A stretch of 64,000 nucleotides of DNA from Sapria himalayana (Eukaryota; Streptophyta; Magnoliopsida; Malpighiales; Rafflesiaceae): positions 1-64,000 of the forward strand of contig JAREIK010008149.1 of assembly GCA_029783825.1 (NCBI GenBank), read 5' to 3'. The translations under genes were made by a program, and so were the position numbers. Below the pieces are notes generated by a model. It had not been told where the DNA came from and did no database searches. It was given only the letters and a program-made list of their open reading frames with translations. Shown here in pieces: positions 38,159 to 52,559 of the stretch; position 1 is the stretch's first letter; each line of letters starts with the position of its first letter.

Positions 38159-40030
38159 CTATTGCATTACATTCTTAATTTCTTTCATCTCATCATTCAT
38201 TTCTTTAATTTCTTGCATTTCTTCCATCAAATAAGTAATCAGCTCCTCCTTTTCTTCTTTCATTTCTTGTATGTCTTCCTTCAAATTAGTATACTGCTCA
38301 TCTTTGTGTTCTTTAATTTTATATATTTCTTCCTTCAAATGAGATATATGCTCATCCTTCTTTTTCATTTCGGTCTCCATAACTACAATACGTTCATTTG
38401 TTTCCATTGCTTGTTCGACCGCCTCATCCATTATTGTTGAGACAGATGAATTAGAAGCACAACTACTACAACAAAATGTCACTCCCTTCGAGCCAATTTT
38501 GTACATTCATTGCTTCTAATGGTCTCCAAATAAATAGGATCATAGTCAATTGGTTGAAGATTTATAGAACCCTTAACTTGTTGAGAAGTTGTTGTCACAT
38601 GTTCCTCCAAAAGTTCCTGAGATAAAATAGTGAAAAATACTTATAGATATACAAAAAATAAAATAATTATTTTGCATTCCAAATAACTTTCAAAATGTAT
38701 TGTAGTATTATAAAATTTTATAAATATAATAGATTCTTACAGCAATCATTTGAGTCTTATTGTCAACAAACTGACCATCCACTTTTTTCACATGCATCTT
38801 CTTAAAAATCTCATAAAATTAGGATCTCAACCCAATTATCCAGCCTAAAATATGTATTTATTAAGTCATAAAATAACAAATGATCAGAAATTTTAACAAA
38901 ATTAATAAAACATTGCATATATTTGATTTATTAGACTATTAGGACAACCACTAAATATATAAATGTTTATAATTTTAAAATTGTACCAAATCTTGAGCGT
39001 GCTCAATGCTCAACTTCAACCATCCTGTGTGTCGATAGTTTCCTCTACCTAGTCCAGCTACCTCACTTTGTCAATTTTTGTTGGCAATATCTGATTTTTT
39101 TTTACATCTTGCTCCTCCCAATACTTAAGCCACTCGGGCAAGTCATCAACGGATATAAAATCAGGCCTTCCTTTCATATTATTCAATTTATGGACAAAAT
39201 CAAAATACCGTTGAGTAGCTTTGATCTCCCATAATGATTTTATCTTTACATCAAATTTGAGGGTCCATGTGTACTTATTCTTTTTATAAAAAAATCACAA
39301 AAGAATTTATATTAACAAGAACATAATTATTTACTACTTGAATAATAACCAACATAATAGTTAAGTAATTAGATAATTATTTTTCAATACTTTGTTTTGT
39401 TATTTTTTACCTGTCATTAAAATAAGACTCTTTTGTTGATTCGCAACTTTCTTTCAGGAGAATACTTTAGAATCAGCCATTATCTTGAAAGACTTTATAA
39501 TTATAGTCAAGTACTTGTGAGATGGAATAAAACTATACAAATAAATAAATAACATTGAAAACAAGAAAATCATAACTATATATTTTAAAAAAAGACACTA
39601 ACAGTAACATCAGATTTTTTTTTCAAGTCATATTTACATTTTTTTACTTCTCATCCATAATCTCAATTACTAACTTAGACTGAATGTAGAGGAAGCACAG
39701 TATTTGATGATGTCATTGGTTTTGTAAATGGGGAAACTATCGGTCTAAAATGTGGTGTAGGAGATAGAGATGGATCAAAAGTGTGTGCATGAAGCATAAT
39801 GGATGGTGGGCTTATATTTAATAAAGGTAATAGTAGAGGTCTCAATGATGGTGATGCTGATAGAAATGGAGATGGTGATTGTGATGTTGAAGTCTGGATA
39901 TGGTGGATATGAGATTGTACTGATTATGCAACATGATGTACCATACTAGATGAATTTGGTTCATTTTTGCATCCACGTCCAACTCACCATAGCCACTTTT
40001 ATGTGCCATCTGCTGTACAAAATAAAACAT
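38159..40030 (-). pseudogene. TNP1: TNP1-like CACTA transposase, copy B
   Basis: Better preserved than in copy A. On the - strand the N-terminal region lies near 40020 (MAHKSGYGELDVDAK). A middle exon near 39280-39050 reads YTWTLKFDVKIKSLWEIKA, then RPDFISVDDLPEWLKYWEEQ, which fits the plant En/Spm TNP1 domain. The last exon starts at 38616 after TTTATCTCAG and encodes an unbroken coiled coil of about 115 residues from MYKIGS to NVMQ. It then meets TAG at 38159-38161, where copy A has CAG, and MSYVESQLAALT continues in frame beyond it. The coil is rich in heptad-like Glu/Lys/Met and probably mediates oligomerisation. Earlier exons have stops, so the gene is not functional. Confidence 0.78.
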
Positions 40031-40149
40031 AGAACAAATAATACATATATGATGAACAAGGATGCATTTTAGAATAAAACACACTGATAGATTTCAACAA
40101 AATATAGAAACTCTTTGATAGTTTAATATTATAATACAATTATAATAGT

Positions 40150-43100
40150 TTAATTATCGGCATCACTGTCATCCTCCAATGGATCTTCTGATATTTCTCT
40201 GATTTGATAGAAGTTCAAACTCATCTTCAGATAGAAATTGATCATCTTCAATTTCTATTAGGCCACTATTTGAGTAACATAAATTTTCTTGATCTTCATC
40301 TATATGCACAGGCTAAATATTATTTATGTCATCTCCTGGAATACCGGTGCGATATCTAAGTCTACAGTTCGTTGTTGTGATGTTGGTACTTCAAAATTTG
40401 ATCGAGCTTTGATTTTTCAAGTCACGCACCAATCACTTATCACGAGATAAACTCGGATATGTATAATAATATACATGAGTGGCTTGAACTACCATAATAA
40501 ATGGCTCATCAATTATATCTTCATTTATGGTTAACATCTACTAACTTATAATCCGAATGAATCTTTGTTCTCACATTTCATGTAGGATTTAACAACTCAC
40601 ACTTTAATAATACAATCCTATTATTTCGAGTCCAGGATACTCTAACACAATAACTTGTTTGAGTTGACCATAATAATTAATATCATCTATACTATAACCT
40701 GAGCGTTTAATGCATACACCAATATTCATTATTGTTTCAGAAGAACCATGCTCAATCGTGTTAAATTTATATCCATTGATAAAATACCCAAGATTTTGTC
40801 ACATATCTAAACTCGATTTTACTTAGATTTTGAATACAAATATTTGAATCTCCATTTGAAGGATCAATTGCTTGTGATATAAATTTAAAAAATGATATTA
40901 ACAAATAAAAGATACTAATAAATTAAATAATTCAAAAATTTAAAACTTAATAATTCTTACATAATTATTGAACCAATTCGCAAATTCAGTTTCTAGAATA
41001 TAATCGACATAATTGCTGGAAATTACTGGTTACCTATATTTTAATTGCTCAACATAAATAATGCACAAATATAAAAAGAGAGAGAAAATGTATATCAATT
41101 TTTAATAATTTCTATTAAAGATAAAATTAAAATATGAATAAACTTGCAATCATTATGGGTATAAATACTCAATATATGGTGCAACCTCTTCACAATTAAG
41201 TAAAACGTAGCTCTGGGTTGCTTTGTACTCTTCATCTATCATACATCTTTTTATTGCTCTTCCAAATGTTCTTCCATAGTGCTTGAAGATAGATAGTTTG
41301 TCCACAGAATCATCTTCTACCATCACATTTTCATCATTCCGAGGCACATTTCTATTATTTGTATTGACATGATCCTCAAAATAATAAGAACAAAATGATG
41401 ATGCTTCTTCTACTAAATATACATTACAAATTGAACCTTCAACTTTTGTATTGTTTCTAACATTCAATTTCAACTTACGAAGATACCTACAACCACAATG
41501 TTAGGTTTCAACTATATTAAATTATAATATTACTTTATATATGAAATAATAAAACACAGCAAATTATATGTATTTACCTATCTTCAGGATACATCTACTT
41601 ATATTGCATTGGTCTTGCTATCCTTGCTTCATATGCCAAATGGACCAGCAAATGCTCCATTGAGTCAAAAAAACTCGGTGGGAATATCCGCTCAAGCTTG
41701 CAAATAATAAGTGGAATGTCATTCTCCAACCTCACAGTATTATCTATTTTGATTATTGTTGCAGTTAGCTGTTTAAAAAACAAAATAAGTTCTATAAAGA
41801 CCTTCCAAACACTTAGGGGATGTAATTCACAATGCAATGGGTATTAATATCTATATAAATACATGATCATCATGACTTTTCATTCAAATTTGTATATCTG
41901 TGCATTTACCCATATTTGACACATATCCATAAGAGAAATTCAAATCTTTAACCCATTCACACAATATTTATCTTGCCTTCTTATCAAGTGTGTAGCGAGC
42001 TTTAGGAAATTTTTTTGTTGCCTCATTCAGTTTAAATTCAGGATGCGACATTAATCATTCAGCTTGTCTTGATTTTAAAGTGTCTTTTATTTTTCTATCT
42101 ACATTAAGGAGTGTTGAAAATATATCAAACACATTTTTTTCAATATGCATTACATCTAAGTTATGACTAATTATATAGGAATTCCAATAGGGAAAGTCCC
42201 AAAATATACTACGTTTACTATAGCCAAATATTTTTCCTATTGGTCCATTACTTCCAGTAGCATCCTTTTTAGTTACCTTCTTCATACCCAAACTCTAAAT
42301 CTCTGTCATAATATCATCTCCTGAATTAACTGCTGGTGCAACTGTCATAACAGTTTTATTTTTTTAAAATGCAGTTTTATTTCTTTGAAATGGATGATTC
42401 GTATGTAGAAACTTACGATGGTTATCAAACCATGACTATTTACCACTAAATTTGAGGGTAAATGCATCATAATTCTTTATGCAATGTGGGCATGTGAATC
42501 ATCCTACAATACTCCAGCCAGACAACATTGAATATGCAAAAATATCACTTACTGTCCACATAAGGGCCGCCCACATAATGAAAATTTTCTTCTTTAAGAT
42601 ATCATATGTATTCACACCAACATCCCACAAATGATTTAACTCTACCATAAGATGCTGTAAGAAACATCCAGCATGTCTTTCGGTTTTTTGGCCCTAGAAC
42701 CATTTTTGACAAAAATATATATTGCTCCTTCATACACAACCACAGAGGCAAGTTATAATGTGCCACTATCACTGGTCATGTTGAATACTATTGTCCAGAT
42801 TGCTCAAATGGTTGAAATCCATCAATGAAGAGACCCAATCTCACATTTTGACTTTCAGCTGCAAAATCTTGATGTATATAATTAAAATGCCTCCAACCAA
42901 GTGAATCTGATGGATGATGCATTACCCCTTCTTCAACCTCATACTCAGAATGCAGATCATATCATTGCTATATCACTTGATGCATATAGTATGAGTAATC
43001 GAGGAATTAAAAAAAATACATCTTTTTAAATGCAACTTTCAATTTTTGTCGCGTATCTACAACACGAGATGCCTTCTTAAATCAAGGATGATCACAAAAC

Positions 43101-43808
43101 TTACAGCTAATAAATCACTATCACCACCCCAATATAAATACATCCATTAAAATAACAATCAATTTATTCCACTGGTAGACCCATTCCTCGTAGTAACTTC
43201 TTAGAGTTGTAAAAGTTATTAGTGATCAAATTATTATCCGGGACTATTCATTCATCGTTTTGACACTTGATCAAATAATTTCTCAAACATATGATTTTCT
43301 AACTTAATGCTCATAAGTCGAGCCACAAGTAACAATTGCAAATGTGTTTTAAAACTAGGCTACAACTCTTTATCTTCAGCTTTAAGCATTTCATAAAATT
43401 TATGAGCTTCAGGCTTAGGTAGTTCATCAATGTAATCCTTTTTGAAGTAGCACCAGGAGCTTCCTTGATCATTCTATGGTATGTGTTTGATGCTTCTTCA
43501 CCACAAGCAAACGATTCAATACCCTCATTTTGGTCAATGTTCAGAGCCATTGTACTTTTCCCATTAAATCCAATCAAAATAATTTGGCACAAAGCCATAC
43601 TCAGCCAAATGGTATCTTATAGTGTTTACATCACGAAAAGGGATATTCTGACAATTGCAATGATTACATGGACACTTAATTTTTTCTCCATCCATCCATC
43701 TCGATTAACTACATGCAAAATTGATTAAAGTTTTAAGCCACTCAAAAAATCTTTATTCAAAATTCCATTAATAAACCTTTAGTACATCCACTTATGATAT
43801 GAACTCAT
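40150..43808 (-). pseudogene. TNP2: TNP2 transposase, copy B
   Basis: Spans the full gene, from ATG at 43808 to TAA at 40150 (last residues DADN). Blocks in order are the transposase-associated N-terminus (43690-43808, stop after WMY), NEGIESFACGEEAS and MIKEAPGATS (43440-43560), the catalytic core with broken TDGF context (about 42830), DFPYWNSYIISHNLDVMHIE and KNVFD (42055-42291), the domain ERIFPPSFFDSMEHLLVHLA (41595-41837), and the domain VRNNTKVEGSI, SSFCSYYFEDHV, YVLLNCEEVAPYIEY (41153-41473). These match the usual Transposase_21, DUF4218 and DUF4216 order. Several segments of 80-106 codons remain open, but frameshifts and stops separate them. TNP1 follows 0.1 kb downstream on the same strand. 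Confidence 0.9.
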
Positions 43809-44093
43809 TTTTTCCTGTTATATTTACAAAAAACAAAGCTCAAATATTATTTTGAATTAAATATTCTATTACTTCAAAATATACTAATAATTAAATAAAA
43901 TTACTTACAGATGAATATTTAAAAATTAAATAACATGAATATCGAGGCAATGCATTTGCAGAATCTACATGAATAGATAAAGTAATTTTAGCATGATAAA
44001 GATTAATAGATATCAAGGTATTACTAGATAAAGGGAGCAAAATACGATAATGTACAAGAAAGGAAAGCAAAAATGAAAGACATTTAAAGTTTG

Positions 44094-44189
44094 AAGGGGG
44101 AGAGGGAGAGAGAGAGAGAGAGAAGGTGGGGAGAGAGAGAGGGCAGAGAAATGGAGAGATGGGGAGATGAGAGAGAAAGGGGAGAGGGA

Positions 44190-44232
<43 letters not shown>

Positions 44233-44520
44233 GGGGTAGAGAGAGGGGGATAGAAATGGTGAAAGGAAGAGAGAGGGGGAGAGAAATGGTGAAAGGGAGA
44301 GAGAGAGAGATGGAAAGAGAGAGAGAGAAAGCTAGAGGGAGGGAGGGAGGGAGAGAGGGAGAGAGAGAGATAGAGAGAGAGATATATATATATAACTAGT
44401 AAGAAAGGAGAGCGAGAAAGAAAAAAACAAGAGAGAGAAAGTGTTACACAGAAAGAAAAAGAGGAAGAGAGTGACACAGAAAGAATTAGAGAAGGAGAGA
44501 GAGACTCATAGAAAATGCAG
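44094..44520 (+). repeat. GA-rich tract upstream of TNP2, copy B
   Basis: About 420 bp of GAGA, GGGAGA and GAAATGGTGAAAGG units, in the same position 0.3 kb upstream of TNP2 as in copy A. It holds a pure (GA)n run near 44195-44230. Confidence 0.92.
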
Positions 44521-44774
44521 TGTTAGAATGATGAATTACATAAAAGAAAAACAAATTTCTTTATACAAAACTATTAGATATTACATCTTTTGTCATACAC
44601 AAGTTCATATATGAGTCTGAGGCCTAAGAGCTGGGTTAGGTAAGTGTACCTTAATTGTATTATACCATATATAAGCCTGACCAACAGACACTCTCATGCT
44701 ATGTGCTTACATATTGTTGATTATATATCTTTTGTCATTTAATCAAATTAGTGCAACAAATTAGTATTATCCCA

Positions 44775-46350
44775 TTAATAATTATATGTTAGTATACACA
44801 TAGTATATATAGTTATAAATAATTATATATAGTTAAACATATAGTTATATATAGATACATGCATACAAGTAGTTATAAGTAGTTATACATAAATGTATAG
44901 TTTTAAATAATTATATAGATTTACATACATTTATACATATATGTATGCATAATAAAAATAAAGTTATATTTATTTATATAGAATTTTTTATAGTTATACA
45001 AATATTTATATATAGTTATACACATATAGTTAAACTTTATGTTGTATGTTTTTATATATAAAATTATAAATATAGTTACATGTGGTTATACATATTGTTA
45101 CGTATAGTTAAACTTATATTTATACATGTATGTGTATATATATATAGTTTTATATAATTTCATATGTATACATATAGTTATGTATAGGTATAGATAATAA
45201 AATACATTTTTTATACTAATATATAAAAATGTATATTAAATATATGTTGTTAAATATATATAAATATAGTTATGTATAAATATTTTATAGTTATACATAT
45301 AGTAAGATAGAATATTTATAGTTAATTGTTATTATAGATATAATATATATAGTTATACAAAATTATATATCGTTAAACATTTAGTTATATATATATATCA
45401 TACGAGTAGTTATATTTAGTTTTACATAAATATATACATAGTTATAAACAAATATATAGATTTACATATATGTATACATATATGTATAAATAGTTAAAAA
45501 TATACTTATATTTAATTATATAAAGTTTTATTTAGTTTTACAAATATTTATATATAGTTATACCCATAATTATACATAATGTTGTATGTTGTTATACATG
45601 TAATTATAAATATAGTTACATGTAGTTATACATATATATACACATATAGTTTAACTTATATTTATACATGTAGGTATATATTTTTTCTTATAATATCTTA
45701 TATTTATACATATAGTTATGTATAGGTATATATATACTAAAATACATTTTTTTATACTAATATATAAAAATATTTAGTTAATATATGTTGTTAATTATAA
45801 ATTTTAATATATTTATGTATAATGTTTTTATAGTTATACATATTGTCAAAGACAATTATTTATAGTTATATGTTCTTATACCTATAGTATATATAGTTAA
45901 TAATAGAGTTATATATAGTTAAACATATAGTTATATATAGATATATTCATACAAGTAGTTATAAGTAGTTATATAAAAATGTAAAAGGTTATAAACAAAT
46001 AAATAGATTAATTATATGAATACATATTTATATACATAGTTACAAATATAGTTATATTTAATTATATAGAGTTACATAGTTATACAAATATTTATATAGT
46101 AAAATACAATTAAATAATATATATTATTATTAAACATATAGTATATTTTGTTAGAAATATAGTTATATAGAATTATACATATAGTTATAAATTATAATTA
46201 AGTTAAAAAAATAGGTATTAATAGTTGTGGATATAGTTATAAAATTAGTTTACATAGTTACAAATATAATAAAATATCTTTATAAAGAGATTTATATAAT
46301 TATACAAATATTTATAAATAATTATACATATATAGTTAAACATATAGTTA
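44775..46350. repeat. Tandem array of ~540-bp AT-rich monomers, copy B
   Basis: Same monomer as in copy A. Landmark ACTTATATTTATACATGTA lies at 45112 and 45654, 542 bp apart. The array holds about three monomers, with edges fading into TATAGTTA words. Confidence 0.88.
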
Positions 46351-46625
46351 TTGATCATCCTCAAGATCATCCTAGCTTTTAATCAAAGCAGGACTATTAA
46401 CATTTGGCTATCTCTCAAAGTGGCAACTTATGTTTGTTTATTTATCAGAGGTTAATCACCAAACAATTAGTCCAACATGATGTTCATCATAAAATTTCCC
46501 ACTAAATCATTATTATGCTCTAGAAAGTAGCATTCTAGATTTCTATCTATGGCTATCACATATTTGTGTGAATTAACAATAATATGACATATCATCATTT
46601 TATTAATTAAATATCTCAACTATTT
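46351..46625. other. Unassigned segment
   Basis: 275 bp of ordinary composition between the monomer array and the next CACTA end. I see no ORF or repeat in it. Confidence 0.5.
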
Positions 46626-47755
46626 CACTACAAGAAAATATCAATTTAGCTAGGGAATTTTAGCTAAGGATCAATCCCTAGCTAAATTATAAGGGATTAG
46701 CTAGGGAATAGTAAGGGATTTATGATCTTTATTTGGAAAAAAAAATAACAACGGATTAATGACAGATTAGCGAGAGAAAATTTTTCGAAAATTTTTCTCA
46801 AAAAAAGTGGGGGATTTAGCAACAGATTAGCGAATGAAAATTTTCATAAAATCCGCTCAAAAAAGTGAGGATTTTAGCAACGGATTTAGCAACGGAAAAT
46901 TTTCATAACTTCTGCTCAAAAAATGGGGAATTTAGCGATGGATATTGCGACGGAATATCCCTTACTAATAAAAGCATGAAATTAGTGACGGACATTCCCT
47001 AGCTAATATTTAGTAACGGATTTATCGATAGTTTCCCTCGCTAATATAATCCATTATTTAGCGATGGATTTAATGATGAATTTTCCCTTGCTAATTAAAT
47101 CCATGATTTAGCGATGGATTTAGCAACAGATTTACCCTTGCTAATAAAATTCATGATTTAGCGATGAAATTAGCGATGGATTTTCCCTTACTAATAAAAT
47201 CAATGATTTAGTAATGAATTTAGTGACGAATTTTCCATTGCTAATAAAATTCTTGATTTAGCGATGGATTTGGCGACGAATTTTCCCTTGCTAATAAATT
47301 CCTTGTTTTATCGATGGATTTAGCGTCAGACTTTTTTTGCTAATAAAATCATTGATTTAGCGACAGATTTTACATTACTAATAAAATCATTTATTTAGCG
47401 ACAGATTTAGTGACGAATTTTCACTAACTAATAAAATCCATATTTTAACTATGGATTTAGCAAGCGAATATCTCTAACTAATAAAATCCATAAATTAGTG
47501 ATGGATTTAGCAATGGAATTTCACTGAAATTAAAATCATTAATTTTGTGATGGATTTAGTGACGGAATTTCCATAGCTAATTATTAGTGACGAATTTTTC
47601 CTAGCTAATTATATCCCGACATAATCTGCCACTGAATTTTCATAATTTCTGCCCAAAGAAAAATGGAGAATTTAGCGACGGAATTTCCCTAGATAATTAT
47701 TAGCGACGAATTTTCTCCAGCTAATTTAAATCTGTCACTACATAATTATCTAAAT
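46626..47755 (+). mobile_element. Left end of a further CACTA element with long subterminal repeats (copy D)
   Basis: CACTACAAGAAAAT at the border is the canonical plant CACTA terminus and is better preserved than those of copies A-C. About 1.1 kb of tandem subterminal units follow, built on GATTTAGCGATGGATTTAG and TTTTCCCTTGCTAATAAAA, with a spacing of about 55-60 bp. The block is more than twice as long as in the other copies. The left flank is ATTT. I found no matching right end (a reversed TTTTCTTGTAGTG) inside the window, so the element is truncated or its partner end is decayed. Confidence 0.82.
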
Positions 47756-48015
47756 TTATTTTTTATTAGTTTATATACAATTAGAATCGATAATTCTTTA
47801 AATATTTTTTTTTTCAAAATATATACATTTAGCTAGTAATTTTTTTTAGCTATTTGGATTAGTTATAATTTCATATATAGACCATGACATACCTTTCCAA
47901 AATACAAATATATATATATATATATATATATATTAGTATATTTTCGATAATATTTATATGTAGATTTATATATATAAGTTTTCAAAAATATTCATGGATA
48001 TAATTATATAAATAT

Positions 48016-48051
<36 letters not shown>

Positions 48052-50160
48052 TTTTAGAAAACTTTTGTATATTAACTATATATATACATATAATCTAACT
48101 ATATTTTTGAAATTTAAAATTATTGTACAGGCTTATATATTTAATCTAAATATATAATTGAATTTGAAAATTACTGTACATGCTGGGGCATTTTCATGTT
48201 TGACATTTTAAATGCATTAATATGTAAATATATTTTTATTTGGTTTAATGTTTTTAAATATCTAAAGACGTGCATTTTTTCTTTTGTAAATATTTTCAAC
48301 TTGGGTAAAAAAGTAATGTCGCATTTTTTTTAATATTTTCAAATCTAGGTTTAAACTCACCCGAACCACAACATGGCGTAGTCATGTTGGGTGAAAAGCT
48401 CACCTGAACCTGAACATGGAATTTGGCTTAAGTAATGTTAGGTGCAAAGCTCACCTGAACATCGTCATATATTTCTAAAGTAAAGCGGGGTGTAAACTAA
48501 TTTGAACACCCTGACTCACACTGGTTTACTCTGAAAACTAATTTGAACATCTTGACTCACTCTAGTTTTACTCCTGTTATTCGATAACAAAAGTGAATTT
48601 TCGCTACAAATTGGTGCTCCAAGTGTTATATGACAAGCAGTCGATGCGATATAGTTGAAGGTCAGATAATCAACAAAATCTTCACCTTAGATGTTTAATT
48701 TTTCGTTTGGAGTTAAATGGATGCATAACTGGGGGTTGAGTTCTGTTGTGATTTTAGTTACCATTTTTTTCTTTTTATTTCATGTTATTTGATTGGATTA
48801 CCCAACCCAATGATATGCATGACATATTTGATATTGAATGTTTAATTTTTTTTTCTACATTTTAATTGTCAACATGGTATTAGAGACAGATATATATGTG
48901 ATTTATGGATTACAAATTATAGAAGGGCACTTCACTTATCTCTAACAAAAAAATGAACACAGTAAGGGCAACAAGTGCTCACATAAGGGCAGCAGGCACG
49001 CACAGTGTGCATAAGAGGTGTGTACAATGTACGACAAGCAAGGGGCACATAATGCTAGACAAGTGGTAGTGGAGGCATAATGCATGATAGAGGCATAATG
49101 CATGGTGGAGGCATGCAAAGTGCAATGAGTTTTTATCAAAAAACCCTAACTGTGCACAGCAACATATGGTGGTGAGTGGTAATGGAAGATGGTAATTTTG
49201 TGTAGAAATCCTAATTAGTGTTTTTGTAGTTCTATAAAAAAAGGAGAAAAGAATTAAGTATAGTTACTTTTGTATTTTTTTTGAGAAATCACAATTTTGT
49301 GATATTGTCTGGATTATCACAGTAGAGGTAGATAGAAGAAAGTCTTAGTTCAGTGAATTCATTATTGGAGGATTAGTCATATTAAAAATAATTATTATAT
49401 ATTATTTTTAGAGAATAGATTGATAGTATTATGTTGTAGTGAGAGAGATAGACTTTTAGTCAGAGCTATCTTGGAGTCTTCATAGAGTCAATTCATCACA
49501 ACACATACTAAGAATATGTATACAAAATTTTTCTCTAATATAATAATAAATTATTCTTTTCTTATAAGTATCAATGATTATTTTATTTCTACTCTCATTT
49601 CATATTTATTGATTATCAACACGAGAGTAAATATTTATATCATAGGTAATTATATTTTATTTTTTATATTCTTTTCTTATTTTGAAAATATATTATTACC
49701 AATTGAAAAATATTTAAAAGTTTCTTGATTATACTATTATTCAGCTTTAATCTTTATTACTTCTTTGAATCATATTTATTTTGATTGTCCTATTAGTTTA
49801 ATTTATGTGAGTTATCTTTTTAGATAATTAAATTATCGCTTTATTTTAATTTCTATTATTATTTATTTGAATAATTGGCAGACTCTAAGGAAGATTCTAT
49901 TTGAGATTAAGTAGGTTGAATTATATATTCTTTCTTTAACAATAAAATCTCTCCTTATATATATGAGTATTTTGAATTTATTACTTACGCATTCCCCGCT
50001 TGAATATTTATCACTAGTTAAATTGAGAATACTATATTATTTTCTTAAGGATATTTTGATTATATAATATGAGACATATCAGCTACAAAAGCTTACTATT
50101 TTGTATCCTATATGCTAGTTTGACTTGATTAGGTACTTATGCAATCTTATATAAAAAAAT
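47756..50160. other. AT-rich filler, possible copia primer site
   Basis: Contains (AT)n near 47910-47935 and (TG)n at 48018-48050. AACATGGTATTAGAGACAGA at about 48872 resembles the tRNA-Met primer site after a copia LTR. The segment 48340-48640 has repeats of GCTCACCTGAAC. A TATA-like CTATAAAAAAAGGAG lies near 49240. None of these could be joined into a defined element. Confidence 0.35.
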
Positions 50161-50440
50161 TAGGGGTGTCAAGTGTTGGGTGGCTTGAGCACGACCCATG
50201 ACATGACACAATTTAGACATATCAGGTTTGACATGGCATGGTTCAAAATAATGTCTAGGCCTCACTCGTGCTAGCCTATGGCACTACTTTTGTGGGAACA
50301 CACGAGCCTCATGTCATATCAGGCATGGCCCATGAGGCAGCACATTGACATGAAATGTGGCACGACCACATCTGTAAAAAGCATTCATTTTAAAATGGTT
50401 GCTATTTGCTGATTGGAAAACACTCGTTGCTGTATTGTTG
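50161..50440 (+). mobile_element. Possible hAT transposon end or fragment
   Basis: TAGGGGTGTCAAGTGTTGGG at about 50160 resembles the ends of plant hAT elements (TAGGGGTGTCAA), followed by a GC-richer stretch with GCACGACCC, GGCATGGCCC and GGCACGACC words typical of such elements. No partner end (TTGACACCCCTA) was found and there is no transposase. Confidence 0.4.
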
Positions 50441-52559
50441 GCCAAAAAAAAATTCTAATTATTTTATCTATTGGATTACATCCGAATCCAATGGTTTAAT
50501 GGGGAAAATTGATATATGGTTGTTAAATAGATAAAATATTATTTATAGATATAATGTTATTTTATCTATAAATAATATTTTGATATATTTTTTTTCATAA
50601 TTTATTTGTAATCACGTCTTTTCTCCCCTCTTCTTCTGGCTCTTCTTTTAAATTATAAAAGCATCATAGTATCTTGTTTGTGCCCATAATTTTTTTTAAA
50701 TTTAATTTACCAGAATGTCAGAGTTATTTTTATGATGAGCTATGACTTCGAAGCATGAGAATATGATGTAGAGATAAAAAAATACATGCTGCCCACATAA
50801 AAAAATACATATTACATTGCATATATTGTATTTAATAATTTTTATATAAATAAATAAATTAACAAAAAAAGTAAAGGATTAGAAAAATACTATTCTTCTT
50901 CTCATGCTTTAGTCTCTTAAATTTAAAAATAACAAATAATAAATATTATAAAAATGAATTAGACTTATATATAGATAATAGTTGTAACTTGATAGAAATG
51001 TTTGAGGTCGAAACTAAGTTTTCTTTTATGAATTGAGTCATGTGACTAAAAAACTTAAAAATAAGCAAACTTCAGTAGTATACACACATTTTAACATAAT
51101 TTAAAATAAAATTTTAGAGATATCGAAGAAGATTCGATATAATATATATATATATTATGAAAGATATATTTATGTAGGAGGGGCTATTGGTGGCATTGAC
51201 CACTATAAGAGATATGCCAATTAATACACTAAAAAATATGGTACATTAGATCTCAGACAAACTTAATTGACCGGTGAAATTTTGAAGTTGTATCAACTTA
51301 AGGTTTATTGACTTCATTTATGACAATGAGTTTGGAAGGAAAGACTTGATAAAATTCATATTATGAAACTTACTTTTAATTTATTTATCATAGAATTTCT
51401 AGGTAAATTTGTAGGAATAACATATTAATTAGTAATTAATGAACTTAAAAAAATGAAGTGATTTTTGTGACTCTCGACATTTAGATTTGTTGTGATGATG
51501 TATTCACATAAGTTATCACCCACTATATTGATTTTAAGTAGAAAATTAAATAAAAAAAATTATATTTTCATGAGATTGTTTATCCTCATTATGACTCTCT
51601 ATATATGAGTGTTTTTCAAAGATCTTTAGAGAATATGATATTCAAAATAAAATTTTTAGTATTATATTTGGTAATGTTTCAAATTAAGTGTTGTGATTAA
51701 TATGTTTGTGAGAATGATTAGAGATGTATCATTAGATGATATTTTTTATGTTAGTATATGTATCATATAATTAATCTAATAGTGCAAGTATGAATAAAAA
51801 TTATTTTATTTATATTTGAAAATATACAAAATTGACTAAAAGTTAAATATATTAAGATACCTAGCAGACAATAAGATTTTTACATTTTATGTTCGTAAGT
51901 AGGCTTAAAAAAATTTCAAATGAATGTTAGACTCCATTTGTATTATACATAGTTCATGTTGAATTCAAGGTTGATATCAACACTTGATATTCAACGACGT
52001 CAATAGTAAAATTAGTAAAATTATATTAATAATTTAGATTATAAGATAAAATTTAGTTTTTGAAATTCTTAAAGATTTTTATGATATGATAAATATGTCT
52101 TAACTTATGTACACTCTTACTATATATATTGTATTTAAGTGTATATGAATATTATTGATACATTTAACAAATATAGAAGATATACATTATGAATGTTTAC
52201 TTTTTATTATTTGATTGCATCTTTGATAATAATGTTAAGATGGAAGAGCTATAAAACATATTTAATATTTATTCACATGCATGAATAAAATAGAATAAAC
52301 ATATTGTAGGATTCATGAACGATTAGATAATATGTTTAAATATTATGACACTAAGTATTATAGTTTTAGTGAGTCTTTTAGTTAGTTTTTGAGAATAGAT
52401 ATGAACAAATTATTTGAATTCAATAATTTTTCATTCTGTTAGCTAGAGGTAAATGATGTGATGGTTCGTCGAATAAGAGAGAGCTATCTCGGTACTTAGA
52501 TATTAGTTATTGCTCTTTTATCATATGATTATATTAAGAATTTATATATATTAAATTAG
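50441..52559. other. AT-rich filler
   Basis: No coding region, no clear repeat. I see nothing here beyond a CACTATAAGAGATATG word at about 51211, which I do not count as an element end. Confidence 0.5.

Noticed and set aside
38162..38440. Plus-strand ORF of 92 codons rich in Phe, Leu and His.
   Set aside because: It is the antisense reading of the TNP1 coiled-coil exon.
49431..49445. TTATGTTGTAGTG as the right end matching the orphan CACTA end at 46626.
   Set aside because: Only eight terminal bases agree, no subterminal repeats precede it, and the flanking triplets differ.
51211..51226. CACTATAAGAGATATG as a CACTA end.
   Set aside because: Similar only in the first eight bases to the right terminus of copy C, with no repeats nearby.
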